A stretch of 64,000 nucleotides of DNA from Rhizoclosmatium globosum (lineage: Eukaryota; Chytridiomycota; Chytridiomycetes; Chytridiales; Chytriomycetaceae): NCBI GenBank assembly GCA_002104985.1, contig MCGO01000008.1, forward strand, positions 434,001 to 498,000, given 5' to 3'. The notes beneath the pieces were generated by a model. That model was not told where the DNA came from and ran no database searches. It saw only the letters and a list, made by a program, of their open reading frames with translations. Positions 23,981 through 37,365 of this stretch are shown here, piece after piece. The translations under genes were made by a program, and so were the position numbers. Positions within the stretch are counted from its first letter, which is position 1, and the number at the start of each line of letters is the position of its first letter.

Positions 23981-26900
23981 ATGTCAACACCGCGTCGAAG
24001 CACGCGGCACAGCACCGCCTTCAATAACAAGCCCGAGACACCTGGAAGCACCGCACAAAGCATCGCGGCCGAGTGGTCCGCCGTTCCGCGTTCAGCCACG
24101 CGCCGAGTGCAAAGCGACGAAGTGTCGACATCCTCACTCGCCTCGTCGTCGACACCGCGCCGCCGCGTAACCGTCTTGCCTGGCTCGCCGGCCCTGACCG
24201 CCGCCGCCCGCCACCTGAGACAGGCACGCGCCTCGACCCTCAACTCGGCCGTCGCTGCTTCCTCCGGCTTCTCCTCGGACGAAACTCTGGACGAGGCCGA
24301 TGCCCCGGAGAAGGTGTGTTTGGCGCCTACTTGCTGTCGCTGTCAAAGTACTCTATCGCTAACTCGGCTAATCCACAGGAGAACGAGAATGTCCGTGCAA
24401 AGTCTTCCCCCTTCATGAAAGCACTTGCCCGATTCTCCCCAACCCGCTTCATGAACAGACAACCCGCTAAAAAGATGATTGAAGTATTGGATGATGAAGA
24501 TGCCGATGCCGACGATGAGGAAGTTGTGGAAGTTGTTCAACTTGAGTTTGAGGACGAGGATGCATCATCAACAGAAGATATCATGGAAGCTCCAACAAAA
24601 CTGTCTCGTAACACTGTCTCCGTCATGCTAGCTGTCGTTTGGGCTACCATCAACGACTATGTCTTGTCTCCCATCGCCACACTTACTGCACTTTATTGGT
24701 CACTCGCCATCTCTTCCAAAATCGGTATTCTACTCATAACTGCTTCCTTCACCACCGTCCTTTATCTCAACCAACGCCCCGACCACTTTCCAGCTGATGC
24801 ATACAACTCGGTTGTCTCGTACCTTCCTCCATCTATTCCCAAATGGGGTGATGTGATTCCCTTCTCATCGTACCTTGACAAAAGCACTCTCTTGGTGCAA
24901 AACTGGTACAACTCAGTCATTGCGACAAACTTTGACCGCCTCACTACATTCCATATATACATTCCACAAATGTTTCAAACGGGTGATGGCGAGCTCAGAA
25001 CTGCAAAACACTGGAACATCTTCTTCCCCTCACGCGATACTGAATCCACAATCGGAAAAGCAGTTTCAACACCATCACCTTCGAGTCTTATCACTTTTGA
25101 TTGGTCCCAACTGGTAGTTCCACTCAAACACTCTGTTGTAAAAACAGGAAACTCATTCTCTGACGCATGGAACCAAACAACAAACTCCCTTCACGCAGTT
25201 CTTACCTCTGTACAAAATTACTGGACATTCAGTTCCACAAAAAAGGAAGGTCGAACGCGTGCACCAGTTCAAAACAAGTTTGCTTCAGAGGCCGATAAAA
25301 TCGACTTTAAGCATCCACTTCCGGTTGATTCTGCTCTCCTTCAACGCGTACAGCACTTGGAAAAAGTTATTAGCCAGATTCAAGATGGATTCAAAACAGC
25401 TTCGGGATCTTTTGACGACTTGTCTGGGTTGCTCGGAGAGTCTGGTTCTCGAATTGATACTTTACAAGGACGCGTTGTGAATATGGCTGTCAAAGTAGAA
25501 CACAGATTGAAGGGGCTGGATGAAAAAGATGTGGAAGCTGCACGTGCCTTGAAGGAATTGAAGGAGTGGATGAAGAGGGTTTCAGATAATGTTGATGGCT
25601 TGGTTAAAGGCTTTGAAGGGAAACAAGGACTTGAAGAGCATGTAAAGGCTGTGGAAGACAAGCTTGGAAAGTTCTACAACGAATTGAGTGTCCGTATCGC
25701 AGAAAACAACAAGTCAATCGACGCAAAACTAGCTGAACTCATCCGAAAAGATGAGATTCCTTCTTTGATGGTTGCACACAAGGATCCCAAGACTGGAAAA
25801 GTCACTCTTCAGCCGGAACTCTTGAAGCTTTTGAAGGAGAAACTTGATGTTGCTCCCACTGTTGTCACTCATCAACCTGCACCCGTTCCCCACATTTCAG
25901 AATCTCGTATCCAGGAACTCATTTCAGAGCACGTCTCCCACAGTGCCGATAAGTTACAATCTCAGTTGTCTCAGTTGCCTGACTTGGACACCATCCAACA
26001 ACAAATTGACTCAACACTCCAACGAGAACTATCTGAATCACTCAAAACCATTCCTACTACATCCCAACTTCATCAAGCCATCTCTGCCAAAACTACTGAA
26101 TTCTTGCAACGAAGTAAAGAAATGGTCAACGAAGTTCTCGCTGGAGGTCCCGACCATGACGAGTCCAAAACAATTCTGACGCGTGAGCAAATTGTGAACA
26201 TCCTCCAACAACAAATCGCCGAAGCAAAGACTTCAATCACCCAACAATTCGAAGAACGACTTGACGAAGTGAACCCTGCCAACCGCGCCAAACTGGATGT
26301 GGAAGCAATGAAGGCTGTAATGGACTCTTTGATCCAATCTGCTTTGACGAAATATGCGGCGGATGGAATTGGGAGAGAGGATTTCGCTTTGGAAGGAAAT
26401 GGGGCATTGGTTATTCAAGAGCTCACAAGTAATCCTTATTCTATCCCAAGCGCCTCCAGGTTGGGTCGTTTGCTGGGACACAAACTACTGAGGGATGGGG
26501 TCCCTTTATCGCGTTGACTGAGGGTGCTTCTCCTGCAAAATGCTGGGCTATGGAAGGTGAGCTCTAACTTTTCTTAATGACGCTTTTTAGTATTTCTAAT
26601 AGTTTTCTTCAATCAGGGTCAAGTGGTACTCTTGGAATCAGCCTAGCCCAGCCAGTCATTCCATCAGCATTCACAATTGACCACGTCCCTAAAGAGCGCT
26701 TAATCAAGCCCATTTCGGAAGCATTAAAATCAGCTCCAAGAGACGTGGAGCTCTGGGCCGTCTTGAGCGAGCCTACTGCTTTCAAAAGACTCGACTTGAC
26801 CAACCCAAAAGTCCGCTCTCTTCCTAAAGATGCAACCAAGCCATCTCATCCAGCCGGGCTTTTGCTTGCTCGTGAAAAGTTTGATCCAATGGTGGCTAGT

Positions 26901-27050
26901 GTTCAGACGTTCAACGTGAATAAGGAAGCTACTTCATTGCTGCAAAAGATTGGACTTGTGCCAGAGGCAGTGGTGTTGAGGATCGCGAGTAATTGGGGGA
27001 ACGAAGATTATACCTGCTTGTACAGAGTCCGCGTGCATGGACGTCAATAG
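23981..27050 (+). CDS. SUN-domain protein (LINC complex, inner nuclear membrane)
   Basis: Likely inner nuclear membrane half of the LINC bridge. The basic Ser/Thr/Arg-rich N-terminus suits the nucleoplasm. An acidic segment (24475-24560) is followed by a hydrophobic region with TM helices (ISSKIGILLITASFTTVLYL, about 24707-24766). Predicted coiled coils span about 25330-26300. The C-terminal SUN domain shows FALEGNGALVIQEL, CWAMEG, GTLGISLAQPVIPSAFTIDH and YTCLYRVRVHG. Introns: about 24316-24379 and 26557-26617. Between the SUN pieces the frame must shift by one base near a run of four G (26497-26500); no GT..AG intron fits. Homology of the outer parts is clear, so this is either a base-call error or a recent lesion. 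Confidence 0.85.
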
Positions 27051-27253
27051 CTTGTTTTTTTAAAGATTTTGTCGCAGTTTCTTCTCTCTCGCATTATTCC
27101 CCTAGTTCGTTTTAATTCGTATACCTTTTTGAATAAACGCGGAGCAATTGCGAAATTAAGTTTTCGATGACTATCCAATTGGAGGTTTTTTGGGATGTTG
27201 TTTTTCACCTCGAGAATAGTACTCAAAAAATCAGACTTGACAAATCTTTGACG

Positions 27254-30200
27254 ATGGCCTCACCAGAGACTCCCCAGACGGGTCAGGCTCAATAGCATCG
27301 TCCTTCATATTCTAAATCATTTGTTTAATAGCTGCTTCGGGGGAAGTTGCGCTGGACACTCATTTTTTGGTCTCTGAAGACTCTGAAAAGTTTATGCCTT
27401 CAGGAACTATGAGCTTATAGTTGAGTAGTCACTTTTTGTGATCAAATCTGTCAATACTAATGTTATCTGAATAGTTCGTCGTTTGGCTTTGATTCGCACA
27501 AGAGAAACAATCTGTTTCACTTGGACGAGCAACTCTTCTCACTTCCGTTGGAAATGTCCTAGTTTTCATCAATACAAAAACATCAGAGCAAAGCTACTTT
27601 GAAGGACTTCGCGATGGCGCAATTGGAGCCATAGCCGTGAGTTCTTCTGTTGGACTGTCTTTGAAGATATTTATTGCCTTGAAACAGGTTCATCCATCAA
27701 GAAAATTTATAGCACTTGCCGAAGTGTATGCTCAGCCTTCGATTTTTATTTTTGAATATCCTAGCATGAAGCTGCATCGGATTCTGCGAGGTGGAACGAC
27801 AAGAGCGTATTCAGACATTACTTTCAATGCAAAAGGAGACAAACTCGCGTCTATTGGATCGGATCCAGATTATATGCTAACTGTTTGGAACTGGAAAGCC
27901 CAGGAAATCACTCTCAAGAGTAAGGCGTTCTCGCAGGTGATTTGATGCGAAAATGACAATGAATCGCAATATTGACAACCAGATAGGATGTTTACAAAGT
28001 CGCCTTTGCGCCTGAAAACGATGGAATCCTTACAACTTCCGGAATGGGTCATATCAAATTCTGGCAAATGAGTGCAACATTCACTGGATTGAAGCTTCAA
28101 GGATATCTTGGAAAATTCGGAGCGTCTGAGTTGACTGACATTTCAGCGTTTGTTCAGCTTCCAGACGGAAAGGTTCTTTCTTCCACGGAGACTGGAAACT
28201 TGCTGTTGTGGGATGGTGGAATGATCAAGTGTGAAATCGCCCAAAAAGGAAAGAAGCCATGTCACGTTGGCAAAATTGAAGTCGTGCTCATGATGGAAAC
28301 GGAAATATTTACAGCCGGTGAAGATGGATACGTCAGGGTTTGGGACTTTGAAACTATTGACCAAGCTGACGTCACCTCTGAAACTGCTGGACCCGGAGGT
28401 GCTCCTGTATCCAGTTCTGGACCTGCTGTTGCGCGAATTTTTGAGATGGAGTTCTTGGAAGAGTTTTTAATTGGAAAAGACGTTAAGGTATGTATATTCT
28501 CCAACTTAACCAAAAGAAGAGAACTGTAATTTGTCATAGATCAAAAACATGATTAGAAACGTCGACAACAATATCATTAACTTTACTCAATATTTGATTC
28601 TGGACCAAGAAGGGCACTTGTATAAACTTGATACGAAACAACGTTTTGTGGACAAAGTACTCTCATTCCATTCTGGAGGGATTGCAGGTCTTGACATGAG
28701 CCCTACCTGTCATGCTATGGTCTCTCTAGGTGCAGATGGAAGTGTCCACCTGTATGATTACATCAAAAAAGCATTGGTTTCAAAAGAAAAGTTATGTCGG
28801 GTGGTTCAACGTTAACCCCTCTTCCACTGGTATTTATAACAGCAAATATTAAAGAAAAACTTACGTTTGTTCTAGGCTTTGGACGCTCGTGGATGCACGG
28901 TAGCTGCTGGATTTATGGATGGAGTACTCGAATCATATCGTATCAACCGACACCTGTCGATGTCAGCCGCCCAACATTCACGCTCCAATATGCATTTAAA
29001 CCTCACAAGTGTCCTATCGCTGGTATTGCTATTGCACCAGACGGAAGCTACATGGCTACTTTTGGAGCCACAGACAGAACAGCTTTCTTTTTCAAAATCG
29101 ACAACAAACCCCAGTCTGCTGACGAAAATGACCGCCGTGGCCTCCCATTCGACAAAAATAACGTCAAACTTATTCCTATCGGGTTCATTGAGATGGACGA
29201 ATCCATTACCAACATTTCTTTCAGCAGCGATAACCACACGCAAAGCATTGAACCAAACGAGGATCCTGAAGATGAAGAAAGTGATGAAGAAGATGACGAA
29301 GAGGAAGGAAACGGTGTGTTTGACGGAAAACTTATTCTGATTGTCTGTAAGGATGGGGGTTTGTATTCTGCACGCGTTCCTCATCCAAGCCGTGTCAATA
29401 CATCGTTGACGTATCAGCTGGATTTGGTGAACTTGCGGGTTGATCAGTGGAAGCTAAATGTTCCTGTCCCGAAAGTTGTGGAGGAGAAAAAGCCGAAGGA
29501 AGGGGAAGAAGATGTGGAAGAGAAGCCCGCTTCTGCTGGAGGAGACAAAAAAGATGCGGCTCCACCAGTTGAACCAGCGAAAGACGATAAAGGCGATAAA
29601 CGAATCGTCTCGGCAATTCGAAAGGCACGAGGCCTTTGTATCACTGAGACATCAGCGATATCAAGGGTATTTTATCTGCAGGGGGGATACTTCTTGATGG
29701 CCATTGTGAACAAGTTTGGGGAAGGTGAAATTCGTTCTTGTAAAATTGATTCTCCAGAAAAGAGCAGGTGAATTGGAATACATAGTGAATGCGTTTATAA
29801 CATAACAAATACAGACTTATTCTTGTTGCCAAGAGTGGATTCACGGACTTAAAGCTCACTCACAGCGGAAAGTACCTAATTGCCGGAACTTCTGACGGTC
29901 TCACATGTATCCGCCAAATCAAACTTGACGAAATGCTGCTTCACAAATGGACCGGTGGACACGAGACGTATGAACAGTACAGTAAAGCATTTGATGACTT
30001 TGCACAGATGGTCAGAGCTCAGAAAGGAATCTCAGCTGCAGGTCCATTCCCACGAGACAAAATTTATGATGGGCAATTTTGGATGGGACATGTTCATGAC
30101 TGTGATCGTGGAAGAATCACGAATGTTGCTGTTTCATTTGATGAGGCGTTTATGTGCTCGTCTGGAGCAGATGGTGGAATCTTTATGTTTAGATTCACAC

Positions 30201-33200
30201 CTAAGGAAGTTCAAGAGAAAGAAGGTTTGCTTTTCAGCCTTTTCTTGAGTTCAGACATCTTACACTTCCTTTTTGCTAGCACCCAACTTTGACTTTTACG
30301 AAGCAGATGAACAAATTCCTACGCAAGACATTATTGACAAAGCTGTTTACACTATCCAAGAAACGAAAATCAAATCTGAACGTGATCGTGAAATCTTTGA
30401 GGCAGAACAGAAGAAGCAGGCGACTCGGGACTATATTTCTGAACTTCGTAGTGAATACCTTAAACTTGTGGCTACAATGGATGCTGCTAACATCCCTCGA
30501 TCTTCAATTGCTGTTGATCCTGACTTAAAACAAGACATTGAGAATGAAACACTCCAACGTATCGCAAACGTGCGCAAGGAACTTGAATGGGTGAGCGAGA
30601 AGGAATCCATTGGTCCGAATAAGTTGAAGCGTAAATTTCTTGATCCCGTGGAGACGTTTTATATCCGTGTTACAGCACTGAAGTCTGCGTGGAGTGTAAG
30701 CACATTCCGGACGTTGAAGTTACCTGAGAAGATGGATTTTGGGATTCAGACTCTATTGAACAATGAACGTGCTGTTAGTCGTGGTCATGCAGATGGAAAA
30801 GGTGGTGTTGGTGGGGATGTGGGTGATGGAGGGGAGAAGGCAAAAGACCTTGCAGGGAGAAATACAATAGCGCGAAAACAGATGAAAGAACCTAAAGACT
30901 CAAGGTCTAAGCTTGAGGCGAGAAAAGCTCTTCGTGCTGAACGGGCGCAGCTATGGAAACAGTTGCTGGAGGAGAAGCCAGATGAGAATTATGAGGATCG
31001 ACGGGATGTTGCTGCAATTCGGTACGCTGAAGCGCATATGGGTGATTATAAGCTGAAGACAAGTGAGAAGTATATCGTTCCTGAGAGTGAGCGTGTTGAC
31101 GCAGACAAGAAGCGCCGACAAATTATTATTCTCAAGGAAAGCATCTTTAATATTAAGGAGGTATATTATAGTCTTTTTTCCCCTGTATGGTGGCTAATAT
31201 ATTTCCTCAGCAATTTAACGCTAAAGTCTTCCAACTTCGTGACCGAAAACGAGAACTTGTCGTCTTCATCAAACAAAAAAACCAAGAAATTCAAACAATC
31301 AACCAGCGTCTTGATGAACTCGGTGGTGGACGTGAGACTTTTTCACTTTGGACACCTGAAATGGATCAAGGATGTTACCCTGAAGACCGATATGTTGTGA
31401 CTGACGCTGATATCGACGCTTTGGTTAAAGAAGAAGCAATTAATGCAACTCAGAAAAAGGGCGGAGGTGACGGTGACTTTGGTGGGTTTGGTGGCGGTGG
31501 GGGAGGCGGAGCCGCCGGTGGTGCGAATCCACCGCCCACTATTTCAGCGGATTTAAATGTTGAAGAGAGAAATAGTCTACGATACAGTATGGTTCCGGGA
31601 GGACGTATCTCGCGTGTTTCCGACGTTCTGGGTCGAGCAAGCGAATTCCCTCCTCCAAACACAGGTAAATCTAATCTAGAAATTGCGGAAGAAAATGCTC
31701 TTTACCAAGCGTTGGATTGTCGTCGAAAGGCCATCTTGAAGGTATTCACATGGTTTTTGGCTTACGTTTCTGATATATATAAAAACCACAGAAAATCGAG
31801 CATCAAGTGCAAGTATTTGATCACTGTGTCAATGATCTCATGCACGAGCGTGTTTCTTTGGAAGCAGGTTTGTTTGTTTGAATTGAGTGTGAGGGAAATC
31901 CTCAACTAGTTCTGCAGATGTGAAACTGGTTGATATGAAGCTTCTGTTGCTATATCGCGAATGGGTCCATCTCAAAGAGTTCGAAAAGCACGATAATTAT
32001 CTCGCTGAAAAAATTGGACTAAAGCAGGCTGAAAAGACAGACATTGCCATAAAGGTTTGTTTTAAGATTTGACAATCTGACTCTTATTATTGGAAAATAG
32101 ATTAAAGAATGCCAAGAAAGACTCAATGCAAAGAAACAAGAGATTGAAGAAATCATCAACGATGAGAAGCTATTGCAGGAAGAGTTTGCAAAGACTGTTG
32201 GCGAGAACAATAAGCATGAAGAGTTTCTAGGTAAAGTGTTCAAGAAGAAAATCAAGAGGACAAAGGTAACGTGTAGCATAAAAGAAAAGGGGGAGTCGTC
32301 TCTAATTTTAATTTTGTAGAAAAAAGTCAAGACGGATGATGATGAAGAAGAGGAGGAGGAGGAGGAAGAAGAAGATGAAGACGGTGAGTGATCAATCTTT
32401 TAAGGATTTCAGAATGTCCTGCTCATATGGTACACAGATGATGACGAAGACTTTGACGATGAAGATGAAAATGCGGAAGACTTGGACACTTGCCCACCAG
32501 ACCTCGATCAAGCCATCTTTGACAAAATCACCCTCGTTCTACGTGAACGAAAGCTTGATCTTGATGAAGCGCTCGTTGAGATCCAAAAAGCTATTGAAGT
32601 ATGTTACATTCTTGATCTTTCTTGAACACTCATACTCTCCTGCAATTTCAAGGGATTCAAAAAAGAAAACGATTCTCTCCTCAAAAAGGAAAAAATCATC
32701 TCCGCAGCTCTAAAACAAACCGATTCTGAAATTCAAGACTTCCAAACCCAAAAACAGCGAAAGCTGAACGAACTCGATATTGTCGTCCCTCTCCGTGGGC
32801 ACCAGATACAATACCTCGACGCGGAAAACAAGTTACCTGATGATCTTGGGCAAGCTCTTATCTTTGTGAATAGCGGGTTGACGAAACTCAAGAATCGGAT
32901 TCGGGAACTACAGCAGGAGAAACAGGATATCCGAAAGAACCACAAGGAACTCCGCAAGATGCACGTTGCACTTGTCAAAAGCCGAAAAGAGAAGCAGTAT
33001 AAATTGACAGAGTTGGAGGGAAGGGCGACAGACGTGCAGATGCTTAAGTTTGGACAGACAATTGATTTAGAGAAGCTTGAGAGGATGGGGATTAACCGCG
33101 GCGCTGATGAGTTGCGAGAAAAACTTGGAAAGGAGGATGAAAAGAGGGTTAGAGAGTTGGAAGCCTGTGATGTAAGTTCTTTCTTCTGGTGTTTTGAAGG

Positions 33201-33792
33201 AGAGTGTGAGAATTAAGCCGATTTTAATCAGCGCGAAATCAAAAACCTGAAGGATACATTGACGGATATGACGCGGCAGAACACTGTCTTATTGGAGAAT
33301 TTGGTGAATCTGACAGAAGCTCATCATTCTCTTGAGGAAGCTCTGAATTTGAGTCAGGCAACTGTAAATGCCGAGTATTCAGGATTACAGAAAAAGGATA
33401 TCCTCGAACGAAATAAGTTAATTTCTCTGGTGCAGACGCAAGCGAATGAAATTGACGGACTCAAGAAAGAGATTGAGTTGCTGATTAGGAAGCCTTTGCG
33501 GCAGCCAATTGGTGGAGGTGGGTTAAAGAATGCGGCAAAATTGGGGGGAGGGAATTATTCTCGGGCAAGTGGAGTAAAGTTGCCTTTAAGTTCGTTACCA
33601 AGGACTGTTGAGGAAGGGGGTGAGTTTGGGGAGTTGGGTGAGCAAGCAGGTGGAGTGTATGCTGAAGGAGGGGCGGTTGCTGCTGAAGGGGCCGAAGGGA
33701 ATGTGGAAGTATTGGAACCTTTCAAGTCAAGTGAGGTGCCTGTTGACGGGGCTGGGGAAGGAGACGGTGTTGGAGGAGTAAATGACGCTTGA
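27254..33792 (+). CDS. CFAP44: Cilia- and flagella-associated protein 44 (CFAP44)
   Basis: Axonemal protein of the tether/tetherhead region linking dynein f to microtubules. The N-terminal half is a WD-repeat platform, with blocks such as LASIGSDPDYMLTVWNWKA, TTSGMGHIKFWQM, GEDGYVRVWDFETIDQAD and SLGADGSVHLYDY. The C-terminal half (about 30290-33480) is long alpha-helical coiled coil rich in Lys/Glu, with a Gly-rich insert at about 31460-31530 and a Gly/Ala-rich tail. It has many short introns; some (27311, 27418-27475) join cleanly from the small first exon at ATG 27254, one with a TACTAAT branch point. Near 27528 a one-base shift is needed. Roughly 1,900 residues, normal for the family. It fits a flagellated life stage. 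Confidence 0.9.
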
Positions 33793-34284
33793 TAATCCCT
33801 TTAAATTTCTATTTGGTTTATAATATAAATTATAGATATTATAGACATTGTACCAATACCACTGTCACTCATCAATAAACCTCTAACAGATGGCTTTGTC
33901 GCACTATTCTCGCTGCGAATCATGTAATATCACTTGTCTAAATCAAAGAGAAATCGCCGTCATCTTATACTTATAAACAATGAACTAAAAATTGGCCGCT
34001 CTTCTTACTGCAAACTCCCTAGTACATTATGGCAGCTGAGATTTTTAGTTCTACCAATGAAGAAATTCCCCGGTGTATCTACTGAAATGCCAATACTAAT
34101 GTCTCTGGAGAAGTTGGTTTAGGACTCAAAATCTGGATTAGACACAGTGTTCTATATGAATATTTCCACTCAAAAATAAGGGGATTGTTGCCTTTCTCAA
34201 AGTGTGGCTCAAAAAATATGTGGCTGAAGTCGTTGAAAAGGGGGAGAATATCCACAACCCACTCTCAATTACTTTCCAAAAAAT
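33793..34284. other. Intergenic region upstream of the peroxidase gene
   Basis: A 492-base gap between CFAP44 and the peroxidase gene on the same strand. It is AT-rich just after CFAP44 (33795-33850), as expected for a 3' untranslated region. A 62-codon open stretch at 33934-34122 has no recognisable features and is probably chance. The promoter of the peroxidase gene should lie in the second half. Confidence 0.35.
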
Positions 34285-35910
34285 ATGCTGACTCCCTTAG
34301 TCCTACTTGCAAGTCTTGTTTTGGTGAAGGCAGATGCCACAATCGTTGGATCTGATGCCCCAAGTCAATTGCTCACTCTTTACTCCCAATTTCCCAACTG
34401 TGCCAAGCAGTGTGTCTCATCCCAGTTCCAAGTCACAGTTGGATCTGCCAACTTGAAAGCTGGTGTTTTGACGCTGGACGACGTGATTTACTTTTGCCAA
34501 GACCCTAATACTCAAAAAGGTTGACAGATTGTATCAACAAGGCTTGCCCTGCTAACGACCCTTCACTGATAAACCGATGGGTAGGAAGCTAAAGATATTA
34601 TAAGCAAACTTTTCTGATCCACCCATTGGCAGGATTCTACGTTATGGGCAAAGGCGCCTGCAACATCGATTTGTACCACTGCACTTGCTCAAGATAAGGT
34701 TGACATCAGCATAGCCAAATCAAACGCTACTAGCGGTGACTGGTCCAAGTACTACACCACCACTATGACCAACTACGACTGGATTAATTTGCGTGAAGGA
34801 ATCAAGACACTCATTCAAGTAAAGCAATACGGTCCTGTTTTGTTACGTCTTGCCTGGCACGATGCTTCTACTGGAAATATTCTTGACGGTACTGGCGGTC
34901 CACACGCGACAATGCTCCTCCAAGATCCGGAGGATCCGCAAAATAAAGGTCTCCAACGTGCAATTGATGCGTTGGCTCCACTCTATGAAATTTACGCCGA
35001 TAAAATCTCGAATGCAGACTTGTGGTCTTACGCTGGAGCTCTCGCTGTACGTGTGATGGGAGGTTAGTTATGTATTATACTCTTTATGCTTGCTAACAAG
35101 TGTTAAGGTCCTATCATTCCATGGAGGCCAGGCCGAAACGACATCACTGACATAAACCAAGCCAGACTTGGAGAAGCAAATCGCATCCCATCTGCCAAGG
35201 ACTCATGGAATACTCAGCTGGACAAGTTTGCCAAGTTTGGAATGAACAGCACAGACTTGGCTGCTCTTATTCACGGTGGTCACGGCGTGGGTCGATGCCA
35301 CAGAGAATATTCAGGTTACCACGGTCCTTGGACAGGAGAGGAGAACACGTTCTCTAACTTCTACGGGCCATTGACTAATCGCTCCTGGCCAGGAATTAAT
35401 GAGACGCTTCCCGACATCAAGAGTTGGCAGATGAATTTGATTAGTGAGTACAATGGCTTTATCTTAAATGCTTACATTCTTCCCGCACTTTCAGGTCCTG
35501 TGAACGGAGCAGCGGTGATGAAACTACCATCAGATGTCGAGGTGGTGAATGGTATTACCGATGCTGTAAATTCCCCAAAACCAGGAGTCTTGAGTCCAAA
35601 CGCTGATAAGAAATTCTTGGCTTTTAGCGCAGACAAAGACTACTTCTTTATGTACTTCACTGACGTGTTTGTTCGTCTCCTTGAGGTTACTCTGGATAAA
35701 TCTAAGCTTGGTGGCTATGTTTCAACTGATCCAGCTGATCCATTCGGGTGGGTTCCTGTTAAAACAACAACCACTCAAGCCGCCACTCAAGCTTCTCAAA
35801 CTCCTGCCCAAGCTCAGAATCAAGCCCCTTACTCTGGTCTTGTTGCCAGCACTGCTAGCAAAGTCCACATTGCCGCTTTTGTTCTTCTTACCCTCTTCGC
35901 ATGTTTCTAG
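34285..35910 (+). CDS. Secreted CFEM-like heme peroxidase with probable GPI anchor
   Basis: Extracellular class I-like (hybrid) heme peroxidase. A signal peptide (MLTPLVLLASLVLVKA) leads into a cysteine-rich segment resembling CFEM: PNCAKQC, FCQDP, DCINKACPANDP and TSIC, six of the usual eight Cys. The peroxidase domain has the distal Arg-Trp-His in LLRLAWHDAS (about 34841-34870), WSYAGALAVRVMGG, WRPGRND and the proximal His in ALIHGGHGVGRCH (about 35260-35298). A Thr/Gln/Ala linker and a C-terminal hydrophobic tail suggest GPI attachment. Introns are about 34580-34633 and 35064-35106. At an A5 run (34514-34518) a one-base shift is needed to join the CFEM halves. The substrate is unknown. Confidence 0.85.
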
Positions 35911-36019
35911 ACCAAATTTCCAATAAAACCAAATTATGTGTGATAAATAAAGCGTCTGGATTGATAAAGACGCTGCATTTTTACTTCTAGAGTGAAAACC
36001 ACATTTTATTAGAGGATTC

Positions 36020-37322
36020 TTATAATTTTGAACTGACTTTTGTTTCTCCCAAAGTACCAAACACACGGAATCGTGCAATACCACCGTCCGGGAAGACCGT
36101 CAAGCGTACATGAGTGATTCCCGATCCACCACCAACGACACCGAATTCGTGCTTCAAATTTGGCTGGCACTTTACTCGCTTAACTAACACATGCCATTTA
36201 GCATCGTTGAGTCGTTGCCCTTGCGTCAAAACGCAAGACTCTACAAGAACACTTTCTGGAAAGTTACCCTTGAAGTGCGAGGTATCAATAACAACCTTTT
36301 CAGGTATAGCAATGTGTCCGAGTTTGATAACAACATGTTCAGAGCCTGGGATAACAAGCAATCCTTCGGCATCTTTTTTAAATATAGGTGGACGATTTGG
36401 ATTTCGTGCTGCGTAGCAGTCAGGTTTTCGATGGAACAGAACAACGCAACTCACCAGTTTCCCATCCATCATACATCCCAGCACTTTCTCTCTTCATGAG
36501 CATGTTCTGGGGAGTTCCATAGTGGCTGTTTGTAAACGAAACGGGGATTCCCCCATTCTCCAATGCAACCAAGTCAAATTGCTGAACTGGAGAGACAGTG
36601 GACCAATCTTTTGAGACAGTTCCATACACCCGAAGTCGGGCAACGCCACCATCAGGGAAATAGTTGATACTAGGGAATCAATGTAAGAATTCAAATCGGT
36701 CGGTACACAAACTATACCGCAAATGCGTATATCTCTTTCCAAGACATGCCTTGTTGATGGGGAAGTAGTGGTGACGCGTTTCCGGATATCCAGGCTTCAA
36801 TGGAGTCATTGAAAGGATGGTGTCCCATTTCTCACTCCCAACTGCCCCAGCAGCTTTCAACTCCTGATCAGTAGCACAAGTCCCGATTTCGCTTCGTCGC
36901 ACAAGAGGCAGGTCTATAGTAAGATAAGATTCAATCTGGGCCACAGAATCAAGGATTCACCTTCTTCCAGACAAGCCGCCTGTAAGCTGATTCTGGGTAC
37001 TTGGTTACCAGTGAAGAATGCCGTGTCAATATGGACACCTTCGATTTCGCCACTGAGGCCCAGCTTCACAATTCCCCAATCATGACCCTCGGTCCGCTTG
37101 CGACGGGTCTCCCAGCCATCCATCCACTTTCCAAATGGAGTGAATTTATCTGCATCCCATACAGGCTCAGTGGTATGAAGGAGCGATTCCGCTGGTTGGA
37201 AAAAGTCATCCGTTGCAAAGAGTACTTGACCTAGGGCGAGTATGAGGTAATGCTGTATCGATATAATTAACTTAACCGTCAGCGGCAAGATTGACAAGGT
37301 GAGCAAAGGGATTAGTTGTCAT
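36020..37322 (-). CDS. DAL2: Allantoicase
   Basis: Hydrolyses allantoate to ureidoglycolate and urea in purine degradation. ATG 37322 gives an N-terminus that joins across a 46-base intron (37231-37276) to [18 protein letters not shown], the family hallmark. Then follow [19 protein letters not shown]-type [22 protein letters not shown] and, in the second repeat half, [30 protein letters not shown] and [20 protein letters not shown]. The two homologous halves are both complete. At least four introns. The stop is at 36020. It starts 43 bases from the divergent ureidoglycolate lyase start, so the two consecutive pathway steps probably share a promoter. Confidence 0.94.
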
Positions 37323-37365
37323 CAGTTTGAAACCCACGAGCGAAAGTCTTCACAAAAACTCTTTG
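37323..37365. promoter_or_regulatory. Bidirectional promoter DAL2/DAL3
   Basis: Only 43 bases separate the start codons of allantoicase (minus) and ureidoglycolate lyase (plus). The core promoter elements must therefore overlap, or lie partly inside the opposite coding region. No GATA-factor site pair or TATA box is obvious in so short a span. Confidence 0.5.
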
